A stretch of 29,869 nt of DNA from JARRJY01 sp050116415 (GTDB lineage Bacteria > Pseudomonadota > Gammaproteobacteria > UBA6429 > Thiohalophilaceae), in assembly GCA_050116415.1 (NCBI GenBank), contig JASFOS010000005.1, forward strand, positions 1 through 29,869. The letters run 5' to 3'. Below are positions 15,718 through 23,763 of the stretch, one piece after another (the stretch's first letter is position 1; each line of letters starts with the position of its first letter). The notes beneath the pieces were generated by a model. The model was not told the origin of the DNA. It saw only the letters and a list, made by a program, of their open reading frames with translations, and made no database searches. The position numbers were made by a program, and so were the translations under genes.

Positions 15718-16370
15718 TGGCTGGATATTTCCAGGGGCTCTAACAGCCTTCGCATATTACGCGGCGAAACATACTGCAATAACTCCTTGCCTTCATCATC
15801 TTGAATAAGATCCAGTCCCTTTGCCGGGTAAAGATAGTGATTCAGTTTATCCGCCGAACTCACTACCTGATCAGGCTCGCCAAAACGCTTGATGATAATT
15901 GCCTTCTCCAGTTGCACGTAAGGCACGTAGGATAATCCTGCCACGACAAGCTGTTGCGCTTTTTGCTGATCCGGGTAGGAAAGCAGGTATTTTATACCAC
16001 CACTGTCCTGCCGTTTCCGCTTGACGCTGTTTTGCCTGAAACTGGCCAGCAGGCTTTGCTCTGCTTCAAGCAGCACGATAATCTTGCCACTCAGGCCACC
16101 GAGCGTTACTTCACCGAAATAGGCCTCGAGACTCAACTTTTCTTCATCATTTTCAAACAGGCCAAGCTCATAACGCTTGCCGAGTATTTGTGCCGCGTTG
16201 CGCAGCGAACTGGCGTCCAGCTCGATACCAAATACCTGGCTATTACCCCTGTCGTTGATTTCGATCTGCCAGGGATAAACCTGTTCACCAACCGGCGGTC
16301 GCCGCTCGCTACACGCCCACAACACGCTCACCAGTAGCATAATCAAAAGTGGACGAAACATAGTACTCAT
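15714..16370 (-). CDS. Uncharacterised outer-membrane-type lipoprotein
   Basis: 218 residues. The N-terminus MSTMFRPLLIMLLVSVLWAC is a lipoprotein signal with the lipobox LWAC; Cys20 would be lipidated, and the following serine predicts outer-membrane sorting. The mature part has IEINDRGNSQVFGIEL, a small beta-rich domain (LEAYFGEVTLGGLSGKIIVLLEAEQ) and a C-terminal LIQDDEGKELLQYVSPRNM. I do not recognise a named family. The ATG overlaps the dtd stop by 4 bp (ATGA), so it is translationally coupled to dtd and pip. Its stop codon shares bases with that of the convergent GGDEF gene. A role in envelope homeostasis is possible but not shown. Confidence 0.75.
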   Translation of the reverse strand: MSTMFRPLLIMLLVSVLWACSERRPPVGEQVYPWQIEINDRGNSQVFGIELDASSLRNAAQILGKRYELGLFENDEEKLSLEAYFGEVTLGGLSGKIIVLLEAEQSLLASFRQNSVKRKRQDSGGIKYLLSYPDQQKAQQLVVAGLSYVPYVQLEKAIIIKRFGEPDQVVSSADKLNHYLYPAKGLDLIQDDEGKELLQYVSPRNMRRLLEPLEISSH

Positions 16371-16804
16371 ACCTGTAACCAGAAAGTCACCGGGCCGTCA
16401 TTTAACAAGGATACTTTCATGTCCGCGCCGAACCGGCCGGTTTGCACTTTCGGGTAGGTATCCTTCGCCTGGGCGACGAGATAATCAAACAAATGTTCAC
16501 CCTCACCGGGTGAAGCTGCCGAGGAAAAACTGGGCCGATTACCCTTGCCTGTGTCCGCTGCCAGGGTGAACTGCGGAACCAGTAATAAACCACCATCAAT
16601 ATCCTGCAAGCTAAGGTTCATTTTATCATCGCTATCGGCAAAGATACGATAATTCAGGATGCGTTGTAACAGGCGTTGAGCCCTGGCTTCATCGTCATTC
16701 TTTTCAACGCCGACCAGTGCCAGGATACCTGCACCTATTTCACCTATGGTACTGTCATCAACGACGACGCTGGCATGTTGCACACGTTGAATCAGAGCAA
16801 TCAT
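16367..16804 (-). CDS. dtd: D-aminoacyl-tRNA deacylase
   Basis: 145 residues, exactly the usual length. It hydrolyses D-amino acids mistakenly attached to tRNA, such as D-Tyr-tRNA, in the cytoplasm. The start MIALIQRVQHASV is the standard DTD opening. The catalytic-site motif VPQFTLAADTGKGNRPSFSSAA and the C-terminal Gly-Pro motif NDGPVTFWLQV, which rejects L-aminoacyl substrates, are both intact. Its ATG overlaps the pip stop by 4 bp, and its stop overlaps the start of the lipoprotein gene. The pip-dtd pair is a common gammaproteobacterial arrangement. Confidence 0.97.
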   Translation of the reverse strand: MIALIQRVQHASVVVDDSTIGEIGAGILALVGVEKNDDEARAQRLLQRILNYRIFADSDDKMNLSLQDIDGGLLLVPQFTLAADTGKGNRPSFSSAASPGEGEHLFDYLVAQAKDTYPKVQTGRFGADMKVSLLNDGPVTFWLQV

Positions 16805-17751
16805 TGAACTTTCTTTAACATATCCTGTGTTGCCCGCACCAATGCGTCAATAGTGCCTTCTTCTGAAGCAGCATGACCGGCATCGGCAATAACAAACAAT
16901 TCCGACATGGGCCATGCCCTGTGTAGTTGCCAGGCACTTTCCATCGGACAGATGATGTCATAGCGTCCCTGAACAATAATGCCCGGAATGTCTTTCAGAT
17001 GATCGATATCATCCAGGATCTGATTTTGTTCCAGGAAGGAATTATTCATGAAATAATGGGCCTCGATACGCGCCAGGCTCATTGCCACATGCGGATCACC
17101 ATAATGTTCAATGGTACTTTTCCTGCCCTGCAAGGTTGCCGTGCGCCCTTCCCAGATCGACCAGGCTTTTGCTGCCGACATCCTGGCAATCTCGTCACCG
17201 CCGGTCAATCTTCGATAATAAGCCTGCAACAGGCTGTCACGCTCTTGCTCAGGGATCGGTTTAACAAAATCCTGCCAGTAATCCGGGAAGATGCGGCTTG
17301 CACCATCCTGGTAGAACCAGTCGATTTCTCGAGGCCGACACAGCAAGATACCACGCAGGATTAAACCCTTAACCCGTTGCGGATGGGTCTCGGCATACAC
17401 CAGTGATAAGGTAGAGCCCCAGGAGCCACCAAATAGTACCCATGACTCTATGCCGAGATGCTCGCGGATAGCCTCGATGTCGGCCACCAGCGCCTGGGTG
17501 GTATTGCCTTCCAGCTCTGCATGGGGTGTCGATTTTCCCGCACCACGTTGATCAAACAGAATGATTCGATAATATTCCGGATCAAAAAACTGGCGATGAT
17601 AAGGCTCACAACCCGAACCTGGCCCACCGTGCACGAACAACACCGGCACACCCTTCGGGTTGCCGCACTCTTCGATATGCAATACGTGCGGTTTGTCGAC
17701 CGCCAGACTATGCGTTACATAAGGCTTGATTGCCGGGTATAGACTTTTCAT
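16801..17751 (-). CDS. pip: Proline iminopeptidase
   Basis: 316 residues from ATG 17751 (MKSLYPAIKPY, the family's usual beginning); a GTG four codons upstream (17763) immediately follows the stop of the previous gene and could also serve. It is an alpha/beta-hydrolase of peptidase family S33. VLFVHGGPGSGCEPYHRQFF forms the oxyanion region, and LFDQRGAGKSTPH is the Pip signature. The nucleophile elbow is GGSWGSTLSL, and the acid and histidine lie in GRYDIICP and DAGHAASEEG. It cleaves N-terminal proline from peptides in the cytoplasm. It sits in a tight four-gene run with the membrane protein before it and dtd after it. Confidence 0.95.
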   Translation of the reverse strand: MKSLYPAIKPYVTHSLAVDKPHVLHIEECGNPKGVPVLFVHGGPGSGCEPYHRQFFDPEYYRIILFDQRGAGKSTPHAELEGNTTQALVADIEAIREHLGIESWVLFGGSWGSTLSLVYAETHPQRVKGLILRGILLCRPREIDWFYQDGASRIFPDYWQDFVKPIPEQERDSLLQAYYRRLTGGDEIARMSAAKAWSIWEGRTATLQGRKSTIEHYGDPHVAMSLARIEAHYFMNNSFLEQNQILDDIDHLKDIPGIIVQGRYDIICPMESAWQLHRAWPMSELFVIADAGHAASEEGTIDALVRATQDMLKKVQ

Positions 17752-17763
17752 CCTGATACGCAC

Positions 17764-18324
17764 TTATTTATCAGACACGACTTCACCCTGGAAGCCCTTG
17801 ATTGCAACAATTCCTGTGAGCAGCAATCCGGCCAGGATCATGTAGGGCCCGATCCCGCTAGCCAGTACTGTACCTGCCCATGCCATATCAAAGACACGCT
17901 CCAGGTATAACATGCCGGAATGTAACAGGGCGCCAAGAATAAATAGCCAGCTGATAACCTGCTTGAGAATCACGTTAACCGCGAGAAAACCCAGCACCAC
18001 GCCGACAGCAATATTTAACAGGGCCTCGAGGTTACCGTGTGCATGTGGCCCACCCTTGATGCTGTCGATGCCGATTTCGGTATTGGTAAGCTTGTTCAGG
18101 GCGAGGATGCCATCAGTGTTAGCGCGTGCGATTTGCATGGCACTCAGCGGCTCCAGTTCTTCCTCGAAGCCACTGGTTTTCAAGGACTGCAGGCGACCCA
18201 CTGAAGCCTGTTTTTCCTGGGCGGCTTTGCCATAGTCTGCGTACATATCAATCATGACACCACCCAGCGCGGCGGTAGTGGCCAGGTAGATAAATCCGAA
18301 TACGATGTTCTTTTTTCCAATCAT
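17764..18324 (-). CDS. Uncharacterised four-helix membrane protein
   Basis: 186 residues. One membrane helix at about 7-25 (IVFGFIYLATTAALGGVMI) is followed by an ~80-residue polar segment (YADYGKAAQEKQASVGRLQ .. GGPHAHGNLEALL) likely outside the membrane. Three further helices follow at about 103-122, 124-143 and 150-175. GGPHAHGN just before the second helix has two histidines that could hold a metal. I do not recognise a family. The stop codon abuts the possible GTG start of pip with no gap, so the genes are co-transcribed. AGGAGA-like sequence lies close before the ATG (18324), supporting the start. Confidence 0.75.
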   Translation of the reverse strand: MIGKKNIVFGFIYLATTAALGGVMIDMYADYGKAAQEKQASVGRLQSLKTSGFEEELEPLSAMQIARANTDGILALNKLTNTEIGIDSIKGGPHAHGNLEALLNIAVGVVLGFLAVNVILKQVISWLFILGALLHSGMLYLERVFDMAWAGTVLASGIGPYMILAGLLLTGIVAIKGFQGEVVSDK

Positions 18325-18396
18325 AAGAAAGCCCTCTCCTTGTCCGTTCTGATGTGGGGTAGACCAACATCATACTGACTGGTGTGAGGGCTGCCA

Positions 18397-18420
18397 AGGT
18401 ATTCCGCTTTGCGAATACCT
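18397..18420. repeat. Hairpin-forming inverted repeat downstream of typA
   Basis: AGGTATT and AATACCT pair over seven bases, with a further CGC/GCG pairing around a TTT loop and one bulged C. It lies in the 114 bp gap between the typA stop and the membrane-protein start, both read leftwards. There is no T-run after the stem on the minus strand, so it is a weak terminator at best. It may be an mRNA 3'-end stabiliser. Confidence 0.35.
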
Positions 18421-18438
18421 GATTGTTACTGAACTGAC

Positions 18439-20253
18439 TCAGGAAGCTCTGGCGGCTTTCTTGCGCTCGTGCTCCAGCAACAGTTTCTTGCGTAAACGGA
18501 TGTGGTGCGGCGTTACTTCCACCAGTTCATCATCATCGATGAATTCCAGCGCCTGTTCCAGGGTCATGCGAATGGGTGGCGTCAGGGTGATGGCTTCATC
18601 CGAACCGGAAGCACGCACGTTGGTCAGCTGTTTGCCTTTTAACGGGTTTACCACCAGATCGTTGGAGCGTGAATGGATGCCGATGATCATGCCTTCATAC
18701 ACTTCATCACCATGGCCAATGAACATGCGGCCGCGGTCCTGCAGGTTATACAAGGAATAACCTACCGCGGCGCCCTTACCGTTGGAGATCAATACGCCAT
18801 TGTTCCGCTGGCCATAGTTTCCTTCCTTGGCCGGTCCGTAGTGATCGAACACGCTGTAGATCAAACCGGTGCCCTGGGTCGCAGTCATAAACTCGGTACG
18901 AAAACCAATCAGCCCACGTGAAGGGATAATAAAGTCCATCCGGACGCGCCCCTGGCCGTCCGGTACCATATCTTTGAGATCGGCGCCTCGCTCACCCAGT
19001 TTTTCCATCACTGAACCCTGGTGCTGTTCTTCCACATCCACCGTGAGCTGCTCGAATGGCTCTTCCCTGATGCCGTTTACTTCGCGAATAATTACCTCGG
19101 GGCGCGATACACCCAGCTCGTAACCTTCGCGGCGCATGTTTTCAATCAGGATGGACAGGTGTAGTTCACCGCGTCCGGATACCCGGAACTTGTCCGGATC
19201 GGAGCCCTGCTCCACGCGTAATGCCACGTTATGTATCAATTCCCGTTCCAGGCGCTCCTGGATGTTGCGCGAGGTGACAAACTTGCCGTCCTTACCGGCA
19301 AACGGTGAGTTGTTGACCTGGAAAGTCATGCTGATGGTCGGCTCATCCACCGACAACGCGGGCAAGGCTTCAACCTGACCGGGATCGCACAAGGTATCGG
19401 AAATGTTGAGTTTATCGATGCCGGTAAAGGCAATAATGTCACCGGCCTGCGCTTCTTCAACCTCAACCCGTTCCAGGCCGAGGAAGCCGTAAATCAATTG
19501 CACCCGGCCATTGCGTTGCTTGCCCTGGGTATCAATAAGGGTAACCGGGGTATTGGTGCTCACCTTGCCACGGGTGATACGGCCAACACCGATAACGCCC
19601 ACGTAACTGTTGTAATCCAGTTGAGAGACCTGCATCTGGAACGGGCCATCCAGGTCAACATCCGGTGCCGGCACATGTTCAACGATCGCTTCAAACAGCG
19701 GTGTCATGTCGCCTTCGCGCACCTCGGGCTCCAGCCCGGCGAATCCGTTCAGCCCCGAGGCATACACCACCGGGAAATCCAGCTGTTCATCGGTCGCACC
19801 GAGCCGATCAAACAAGTCAAAGGTCTGGTCCAGGGCCCACTCAGGACGGGCGCCGGGACGGTCAATCTTGTTCACCACCACGATGGGGCGTAACCCGCGC
19901 TCCAGGGCTTTTTGCGTCACGAAGCGGGTTTGCGGCATGGGCCCCTCGACCGCGTCAACCAGCAACAGCACCGAGTCGACCATGGACAACACCCGCTCCA
20001 CTTCGCCACCGAAATCCGCGTGCCCGGGGGTGTCAACGATATTGATGCGGTAGTCATTCCACTTGATGGCGGTGTTCTTGGAGAGGATAGTGATGCCACG
20101 TTCCTTTTCCAGGTCGTTGGAATCCATCACGCGCTCACCAACATCGCCGCGGCTTTGCAGGGTGCCTGACTGGGTTAACAATTTATCAACCAGGGTGGTC
20201 TTGCCATGGTCAACGTGGGCAATAATGGCTATATTACGAAGTTTCTCAATCAC
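18439..20253 (-). CDS. typA: Ribosome-associated translational GTPase TypA/BipA
   Basis: 604 residues, full length. The GTPase domain has G1 AHVDHGKTTLVDKLL, G2/switch region ERGITILSKN, G3 DTPGHADFGGEVERVL and G4 NKIDRP. EF-G-like domains III and V and the TypA-specific C-terminal domain follow (SRGLIGFRTEFMTATQGTG, then FIGHGDEVYEGMIIG and TPPIRMTLEQALEFI). The protein binds the 70S ribosome and helps in assembly and stress or low-temperature growth. Translation starts at GTG 20253, with GGAAA about nine bases upstream. A -10-like TATAAT lies at 20286-20291 on this strand. Confidence 0.98.
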   Translation of the reverse strand: MIEKLRNIAIIAHVDHGKTTLVDKLLTQSGTLQSRGDVGERVMDSNDLEKERGITILSKNTAIKWNDYRINIVDTPGHADFGGEVERVLSMVDSVLLLVDAVEGPMPQTRFVTQKALERGLRPIVVVNKIDRPGARPEWALDQTFDLFDRLGATDEQLDFPVVYASGLNGFAGLEPEVREGDMTPLFEAIVEHVPAPDVDLDGPFQMQVSQLDYNSYVGVIGVGRITRGKVSTNTPVTLIDTQGKQRNGRVQLIYGFLGLERVEVEEAQAGDIIAFTGIDKLNISDTLCDPGQVEALPALSVDEPTISMTFQVNNSPFAGKDGKFVTSRNIQERLERELIHNVALRVEQGSDPDKFRVSGRGELHLSILIENMRREGYELGVSRPEVIIREVNGIREEPFEQLTVDVEEQHQGSVMEKLGERGADLKDMVPDGQGRVRMDFIIPSRGLIGFRTEFMTATQGTGLIYSVFDHYGPAKEGNYGQRNNGVLISNGKGAAVGYSLYNLQDRGRMFIGHGDEVYEGMIIGIHSRSNDLVVNPLKGKQLTNVRASGSDEAITLTPPIRMTLEQALEFIDDDELVEVTPHHIRLRKKLLLEHERKKAARAS

Positions 20254-20285
20254 GGTGGGTATTTCCGGTAGACATAAAGGCGCGC

Positions 20286-20291
20286 ATTATA
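20286..20291 (-). promoter_or_regulatory. Possible -10 element of typA
   Basis: On the minus strand this reads TATAAT, a perfect -10 hexamer, flanked by GCG on both sides and about 33 bases before the GTG start of typA. No good -35 is found at 16-18 bases, so either an activator or a weak -35 is involved. Sequence-only prediction. Confidence 0.35.
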
Positions 20292-20379
20292 CGCTGATGG
20301 TTACAAATTAAGCTATCTGGCCGATAACATTTTTCCAGGATATTGACATATATGGGCACAAAAAAATAAAGGACAAGCC

Positions 20380-20910
20380 GTGAGCAGTGAAAAAACCGAA
20401 ATAAATACCAGCAGCCTGTGCCGTATCAAGGATACCGTGCAAATGATCAACCTGGCGGTGGCGCGTATCGAGCACGCCATGCGCGAGGGCGATGACTCCA
20501 TTTTCACCCTGACCGATTCCTTCACCGAGCTGGTCAAGCGTATGCAGGCCATTGAAGCCGCGGCCGAGGACCTGCAAGACAGCCCGGGCAAATCGATTAT
20601 CCGGGAAAACAGTGCCGCGGTTTCCCGGAAAACCCAGGCCGCCATCATCGCGTTCCAGTTTTATGACCGCCTCAGCCAGCGGCTTAACCATGTTTCACAT
20701 AGCCTCGCGGCACTGACCTCGCTGCTCGACGATCAACAACGGCTGGCTGATCCCGAAGCCTGGCTGGGATTACAGGATACGATTCGCGCCAAGTACACGC
20801 TGGACGCGGATAAAGCCATGTTTGAAGCCCTGCTACAGGGGCAGTCTATCGAGGAGATCATGCAACAGGCGAACCAACAGAATAGCGACGACGATATCGA
20901 GTTATTTTAA
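20380..20910 (+). CDS. Uncharacterised helical protein with CheZ-like DxxxQ motif
   Basis: 176 residues, starting at GTG 20380 with AAAGGA six bases upstream. It is predicted almost wholly helical, with no membrane segment. A central helix reads AAIIAFQFYDRLSQRLNHV, with Asp96 and Gln100 in the same D-x3-Q spacing as the catalytic pair in CheZ (within QDLTGQ). The C-terminus is a Gln/Asn-rich linker followed by an acidic-hydrophobic tail, DDDIELF, similar in character to the CheY-binding tail of CheZ. Known of CheZ: it dephosphorylates CheY-P. The inference that this protein is a response-regulator phosphatase is mine. The nearest regulator is the convergent OmpR-type gene 26 bp away. No chemotaxis genes are in the window. 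Confidence 0.7.
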   Translation: MSSEKTEINTSSLCRIKDTVQMINLAVARIEHAMREGDDSIFTLTDSFTELVKRMQAIEAAAEDLQDSPGKSIIRENSAAVSRKTQAAIIAFQFYDRLSQRLNHVSHSLAALTSLLDDQQRLADPEAWLGLQDTIRAKYTLDADKAMFEALLQGQSIEEIMQQANQQNSDDDIELF

Positions 20911-20936
20911 ACTCAACGCCACCAGGCCCGGGCGAG

Positions 20937-21632
20937 CTAATCGTGCTCGATACGTTCCAGCCGGTAACCCTGGTGATAGATGGAATTGAGTCGCCAGCCA
21001 TTTTCCGGGACAAGGTCAAGCTTTTTGCGTATACGGCTCATGTGGGTATCTACGGTACGGGTATTGATCCCGGATCCATAGCCCCATACCGCCGACAAAA
21101 TCTGCTCGCGAGGTAACAGGCGCCCGATATTCTTGAACAAAAACAGGATAAGCTTGAATTCCTTTTCCGTGAGCTTTACCGGCTCACCAACCTTGCTGAC
21201 AATCCGTGACTCCAGATCGATACGCAGGTTGCCGTAAGTCATTTCCTGCTGTTCGTGATGCGGGGTATGGCGTCGCGTCACGGCGGTGATTCGCGCCAGC
21301 AACTCTTTTTGTTTGACCGGTTTAACAATGTAGTCGTCCGCGCCCTGGGTGAGTATCTTGGAAATATCGTCCTCGGTATCCCTGGCAGTAATGAAAATCA
21401 CCGGGATATGTAGCTCGGACTGGGTACGCACCCACTCGAGTACCTGTTCACCATCAAAGTCGGGCATCACCCAGTCAAGCAACAACAGATCAAAATTTTT
21501 GGAATTTAAAGCTTTGATGAAATCCTGTCCGCTACTGTAATAATCATTATCGTAGCCTTCCTGTGCCAGCCATAATGAAAGTAACTCGGCCATATCCGGA
21601 TCATCATCAACTATCGCGATCTTCACCCGCAC
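20937..21632 (-). CDS. OmpR/PhoB-family response regulator (orphan)
   Basis: 231 residues. The receiver domain has the acidic pocket D9-D11, phosphorylation site Asp53 in LLLLDWVMPDFDGE, the threonine in FITARD and the lysine in IVKPVKQKE. The winged-helix DNA-binding domain follows (VKLTEKEFKLILFLFKNIGRLLPREQILSAVWG, then INTRTVDTHMSRIRKKL). The start codon is GTG 21632; a second in-frame GTG two codons later is also possible. No sensor kinase gene is adjacent, so it is an orphan in this window. The convergent neighbour is the CheZ-like protein, and it diverges from the TRAP transporter cluster across 228 bp of AT-rich sequence, making that cluster a candidate target. Confidence 0.94.
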   Translation of the reverse strand: MRVKIAIVDDDPDMAELLSLWLAQEGYDNDYYSSGQDFIKALNSKNFDLLLLDWVMPDFDGEQVLEWVRTQSELHIPVIFITARDTEDDISKILTQGADDYIVKPVKQKELLARITAVTRRHTPHHEQQEMTYGNLRIDLESRIVSKVGEPVKLTEKEFKLILFLFKNIGRLLPREQILSAVWGYGSGINTRTVDTHMSRIRKKLDLVPENGWRLNSIYHQGYRLERIEHD

Positions 21633-21775
21633 TCACCCTGTCCCTTGTATTCATTAATATTTTTATAACTTATTGTATATCCATAATAATATCACTGTAA
21701 TATGGGCTCTTTGAAAATACAATATTTCCTTATTATTTTTGTAAATATCGGGACTGGTATACAAAATAATCAGGG

Positions 21776-21800
21776 AAAATCAGTAAAAATTACTGATTTT
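21776..21800. repeat. Perfect inverted repeat, candidate operator
   Basis: Arms AAAATCAGTAA and TTACTGATTTT are perfect 11-base reverse complements with a 3-base spacer (AAA). It lies in the AT-rich gap between the orphan regulator gene and the TRAP cluster, just upstream of the predicted TRAP promoter, centred about 53 bases before the expected transcription start. No T-run of the kind used for termination follows, so an operator is preferred. Confidence 0.6.
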
Positions 21801-21805
21801 AGAAT

Positions 21806-21834
21806 TTAAGTATTTTTCAACCAGGTAATATAAT
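21806..21834 (+). promoter_or_regulatory. Predicted promoter of the TRAP transporter cluster
   Basis: A perfect -10 TATAAT sits at 21829-21834. At 17 bases upstream the -35 position (21806-21811) reads TTAAGT, matching consensus at only three bases. A weak -35 next to a perfect inverted repeat suggests activator dependence. The start of transcription would be near 21841, about 20 bases before the ATG of the first gene. Confidence 0.5.
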
Positions 21835-21860
21835 AGTCCCCGTTTTTTCCGGGAAATCAA

Positions 21861-22742
21861 ATGGATGAGCGCATGCAGGACAAGGCCACCAAACTCCCCT
21901 CTCTCATAGTTTTATTATTGGCATTTTTCTGGTTAAGCGGTTGCAGTTCCATCATCAACTCCGCGACCAGCAAGATGGCAAAAAACCTGACAATCAGTAT
22001 TCAGAACCACGACGATCCGGACACGGTTGCCAGTGCAATCCCGGCCTACCTGCTGATGATCGACAGTTTCATTCAGGGTGATCCCGAGAACCGGCAAATG
22101 TTACAAAGTGGTGCCAAGCTGTATGCCGCGTTCGCCAGTACCTTTGTCAATGATGAACAGCGAGCAAAGAAATTGAGCGAACGTGCGCTTGGTTATGCGT
22201 TGCGCGCAAGCTGTATCCAGCATAGCGATTTGTGCCAGGTTAAAACCATGCCCTTTAACGAATACCAGCAGGCCATACAGCGCCTGGATAAAGATAGTAT
22301 CGATATGTTGTTCGCCCTGGGGCAAAGTTGGGCTGTCTGGTTAAAGGCGCACCGGGACGACTGGAATGCCGTTGCCGAACTGCCTCGCATCAGATTGATT
22401 GTTGAGAAAATCCTGCAACTTGATGAAAACTATCAACAGGGCAGTGCTCACCTGTACATGGGAATTCTGCATAGCCTGTTACCTGCCTCACTGGGAGGTA
22501 AACCTGAAATTGCCAAACAGCACTTTGAAAAAGCCATCGCAATATCCAACAATACCAACCTGATGGCCAAGGTCAGCTACGCAGAAAATTATGCCCGGCT
22601 GGTGTTTGACCGGCAGTTACATGATAAATTGCTTACCGAGGTGATCAATGCCAAGGCGGAACAACCCGGCATGACGTTAATGAACAGCCTTGCCCAGCAA
22701 AAAGCCAAACGCTTGCTTGAGTCTGGCAAAGATTATTTTTAA
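21861..22742 (+). CDS. TRAP-associated lipoprotein, TatT family
   Basis: 293 residues. The N-terminal signal ends in a lipobox WLSGC with Cys28; the following serine predicts outer-membrane sorting. The mature protein is wholly helical, with tetratricopeptide-like helix pairs (AIPAYLLMIDSF, LQSGAKLYAAFASTF, ERALGYALRASC, later GSAHLYMGILHSLLPASLGGKPEIAKQHFEKAI). This is the pattern of the TatT component described in Treponema pallidum (Tp0956), a trimeric partner of a TRAP binding protein. The gene stands directly before dctP-dctQ-dctM genes, as expected. A start four codons later (ATG 21873) is possible. It begins the operon behind the AT-rich promoter region. Confidence 0.88.
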   Translation: MDERMQDKATKLPSLIVLLLAFFWLSGCSSIINSATSKMAKNLTISIQNHDDPDTVASAIPAYLLMIDSFIQGDPENRQMLQSGAKLYAAFASTFVNDEQRAKKLSERALGYALRASCIQHSDLCQVKTMPFNEYQQAIQRLDKDSIDMLFALGQSWAVWLKAHRDDWNAVAELPRIRLIVEKILQLDENYQQGSAHLYMGILHSLLPASLGGKPEIAKQHFEKAIAISNNTNLMAKVSYAENYARLVFDRQLHDKLLTEVINAKAEQPGMTLMNSLAQQKAKRLLESGKDYF

Positions 22743-22767
22743 CTTTCAGTTTTTTATTACATCAATC

Positions 22768-23763
22768 ATGAAATTATCAAAACTTGTTTTTCTTGTTGGT
22801 CTCGCGCTCTGCGTGAACACCAGTTATGCAATCACCCTGAAAATAGCTACGCTCTCACCTGATGGCACCAGCTGGATGAAAAAAATGCGCGCTGGTGCCA
22901 AGGCCATCCAGCAGCAAACCGACAACCGGGTAAAAATAAAATTTTATCCGGGTGGCGTGATGGGTAATGACCAGGCGGTACTGAAAAAAATCCGTATTCG
23001 CCAGTTACACGGTGGCGCAGTAACCGGCGGTACATTGATTCCTTTTTACCCGGACAGCCAGGTTTACAACTCCGCGTTGGCCTTTGAATCGGCTGCAGAG
23101 GTTGAGTATGTCCGTAAGCAGATGGACCAGATGCTTATCGAGGGTTTCGAAAAGGGTGGCTTTGTCACCTTTGGTATTGCCGAGTCAGGTTTTAACTACA
23201 TCATGTCAAAGAACCCGATTCGTAGCGTTGACGATCTGTTGCACCAGAAGGCATGGGTTCCTGCCGGGGATGACAACGCCATTGATATGGTGGAAATGTT
23301 TTCCGTGACACCTATCCCGTTACCCATCGGTGACGTACTCGCGGGTTTACAGACCGGCCTGATTGATACCGTGGCGATATCACCCATTGGTGCACTGGCG
23401 CTACAGTGGCATACCCAGATCAACTATATTACGGACATGCCGCTACTTTACGGTTATGGCTTGTTGGCAATTGATAAAAAAGCCTTCAACAAGATCAAAA
23501 AACCAGACCAGAAAATTGTTCGCCGAGTATTTGAAAAAACCTTTCGTGAAATCGATGCTCAAAACAAAAAAGACAATATCGCCGCGTTGCAGGCTCTGCG
23601 CAACCAGGGCATTGAATTCGTCAAACCAGATGTGGAACAGCTCAAGCAATGGCGTGAACATGTCGAGCGAGCTGAAAAAAAACTGGTTGAAGCAGGTAAG
23701 CTAGACAGGCGAATGGTAGAACTATTCAACAAGCATCTTTCGGACTACCGCTCAGCAAAATAA
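22768..23763 (+). CDS. dctP: TRAP transporter substrate-binding protein, DctP family (TatT-associated type)
   Basis: 331 residues from ATG 22768, which gives a standard signal peptide (KLVFLVGLALCVNTSYA, cleavage before ITLKIATLSPDG). The frame runs 26 codons further upstream into tatT, but that start would destroy the signal. The DctP fold is evident: WMKKMRAGAKAIQQQTDNRVKIKFYPGGVMG, then NYIMSKNPIRSVDDL, LQTGLIDTVAISP. At the place where classic DctP proteins have the carboxylate-binding arginine (GLKIRVP), this one reads QKAWVPAGD with Trp163, so the ligand is probably not a simple C4-dicarboxylate or sialic acid. The stop overlaps the start of dctQ by one base. Confidence 0.93.
   Translation: MKLSKLVFLVGLALCVNTSYAITLKIATLSPDGTSWMKKMRAGAKAIQQQTDNRVKIKFYPGGVMGNDQAVLKKIRIRQLHGGAVTGGTLIPFYPDSQVYNSALAFESAAEVEYVRKQMDQMLIEGFEKGGFVTFGIAESGFNYIMSKNPIRSVDDLLHQKAWVPAGDDNAIDMVEMFSVTPIPLPIGDVLAGLQTGLIDTVAISPIGALALQWHTQINYITDMPLLYGYGLLAIDKKAFNKIKKPDQKIVRRVFEKTFREIDAQNKKDNIAALQALRNQGIEFVKPDVEQLKQWREHVERAEKKLVEAGKLDRRMVELFNKHLSDYRSAK

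Noticed and set aside
19498..20169. Several 80-130-codon plus-strand frames inside typA
   Set aside because: Arg/Pro/His-rich composition typical of antisense shadows of a conserved GTPase gene.
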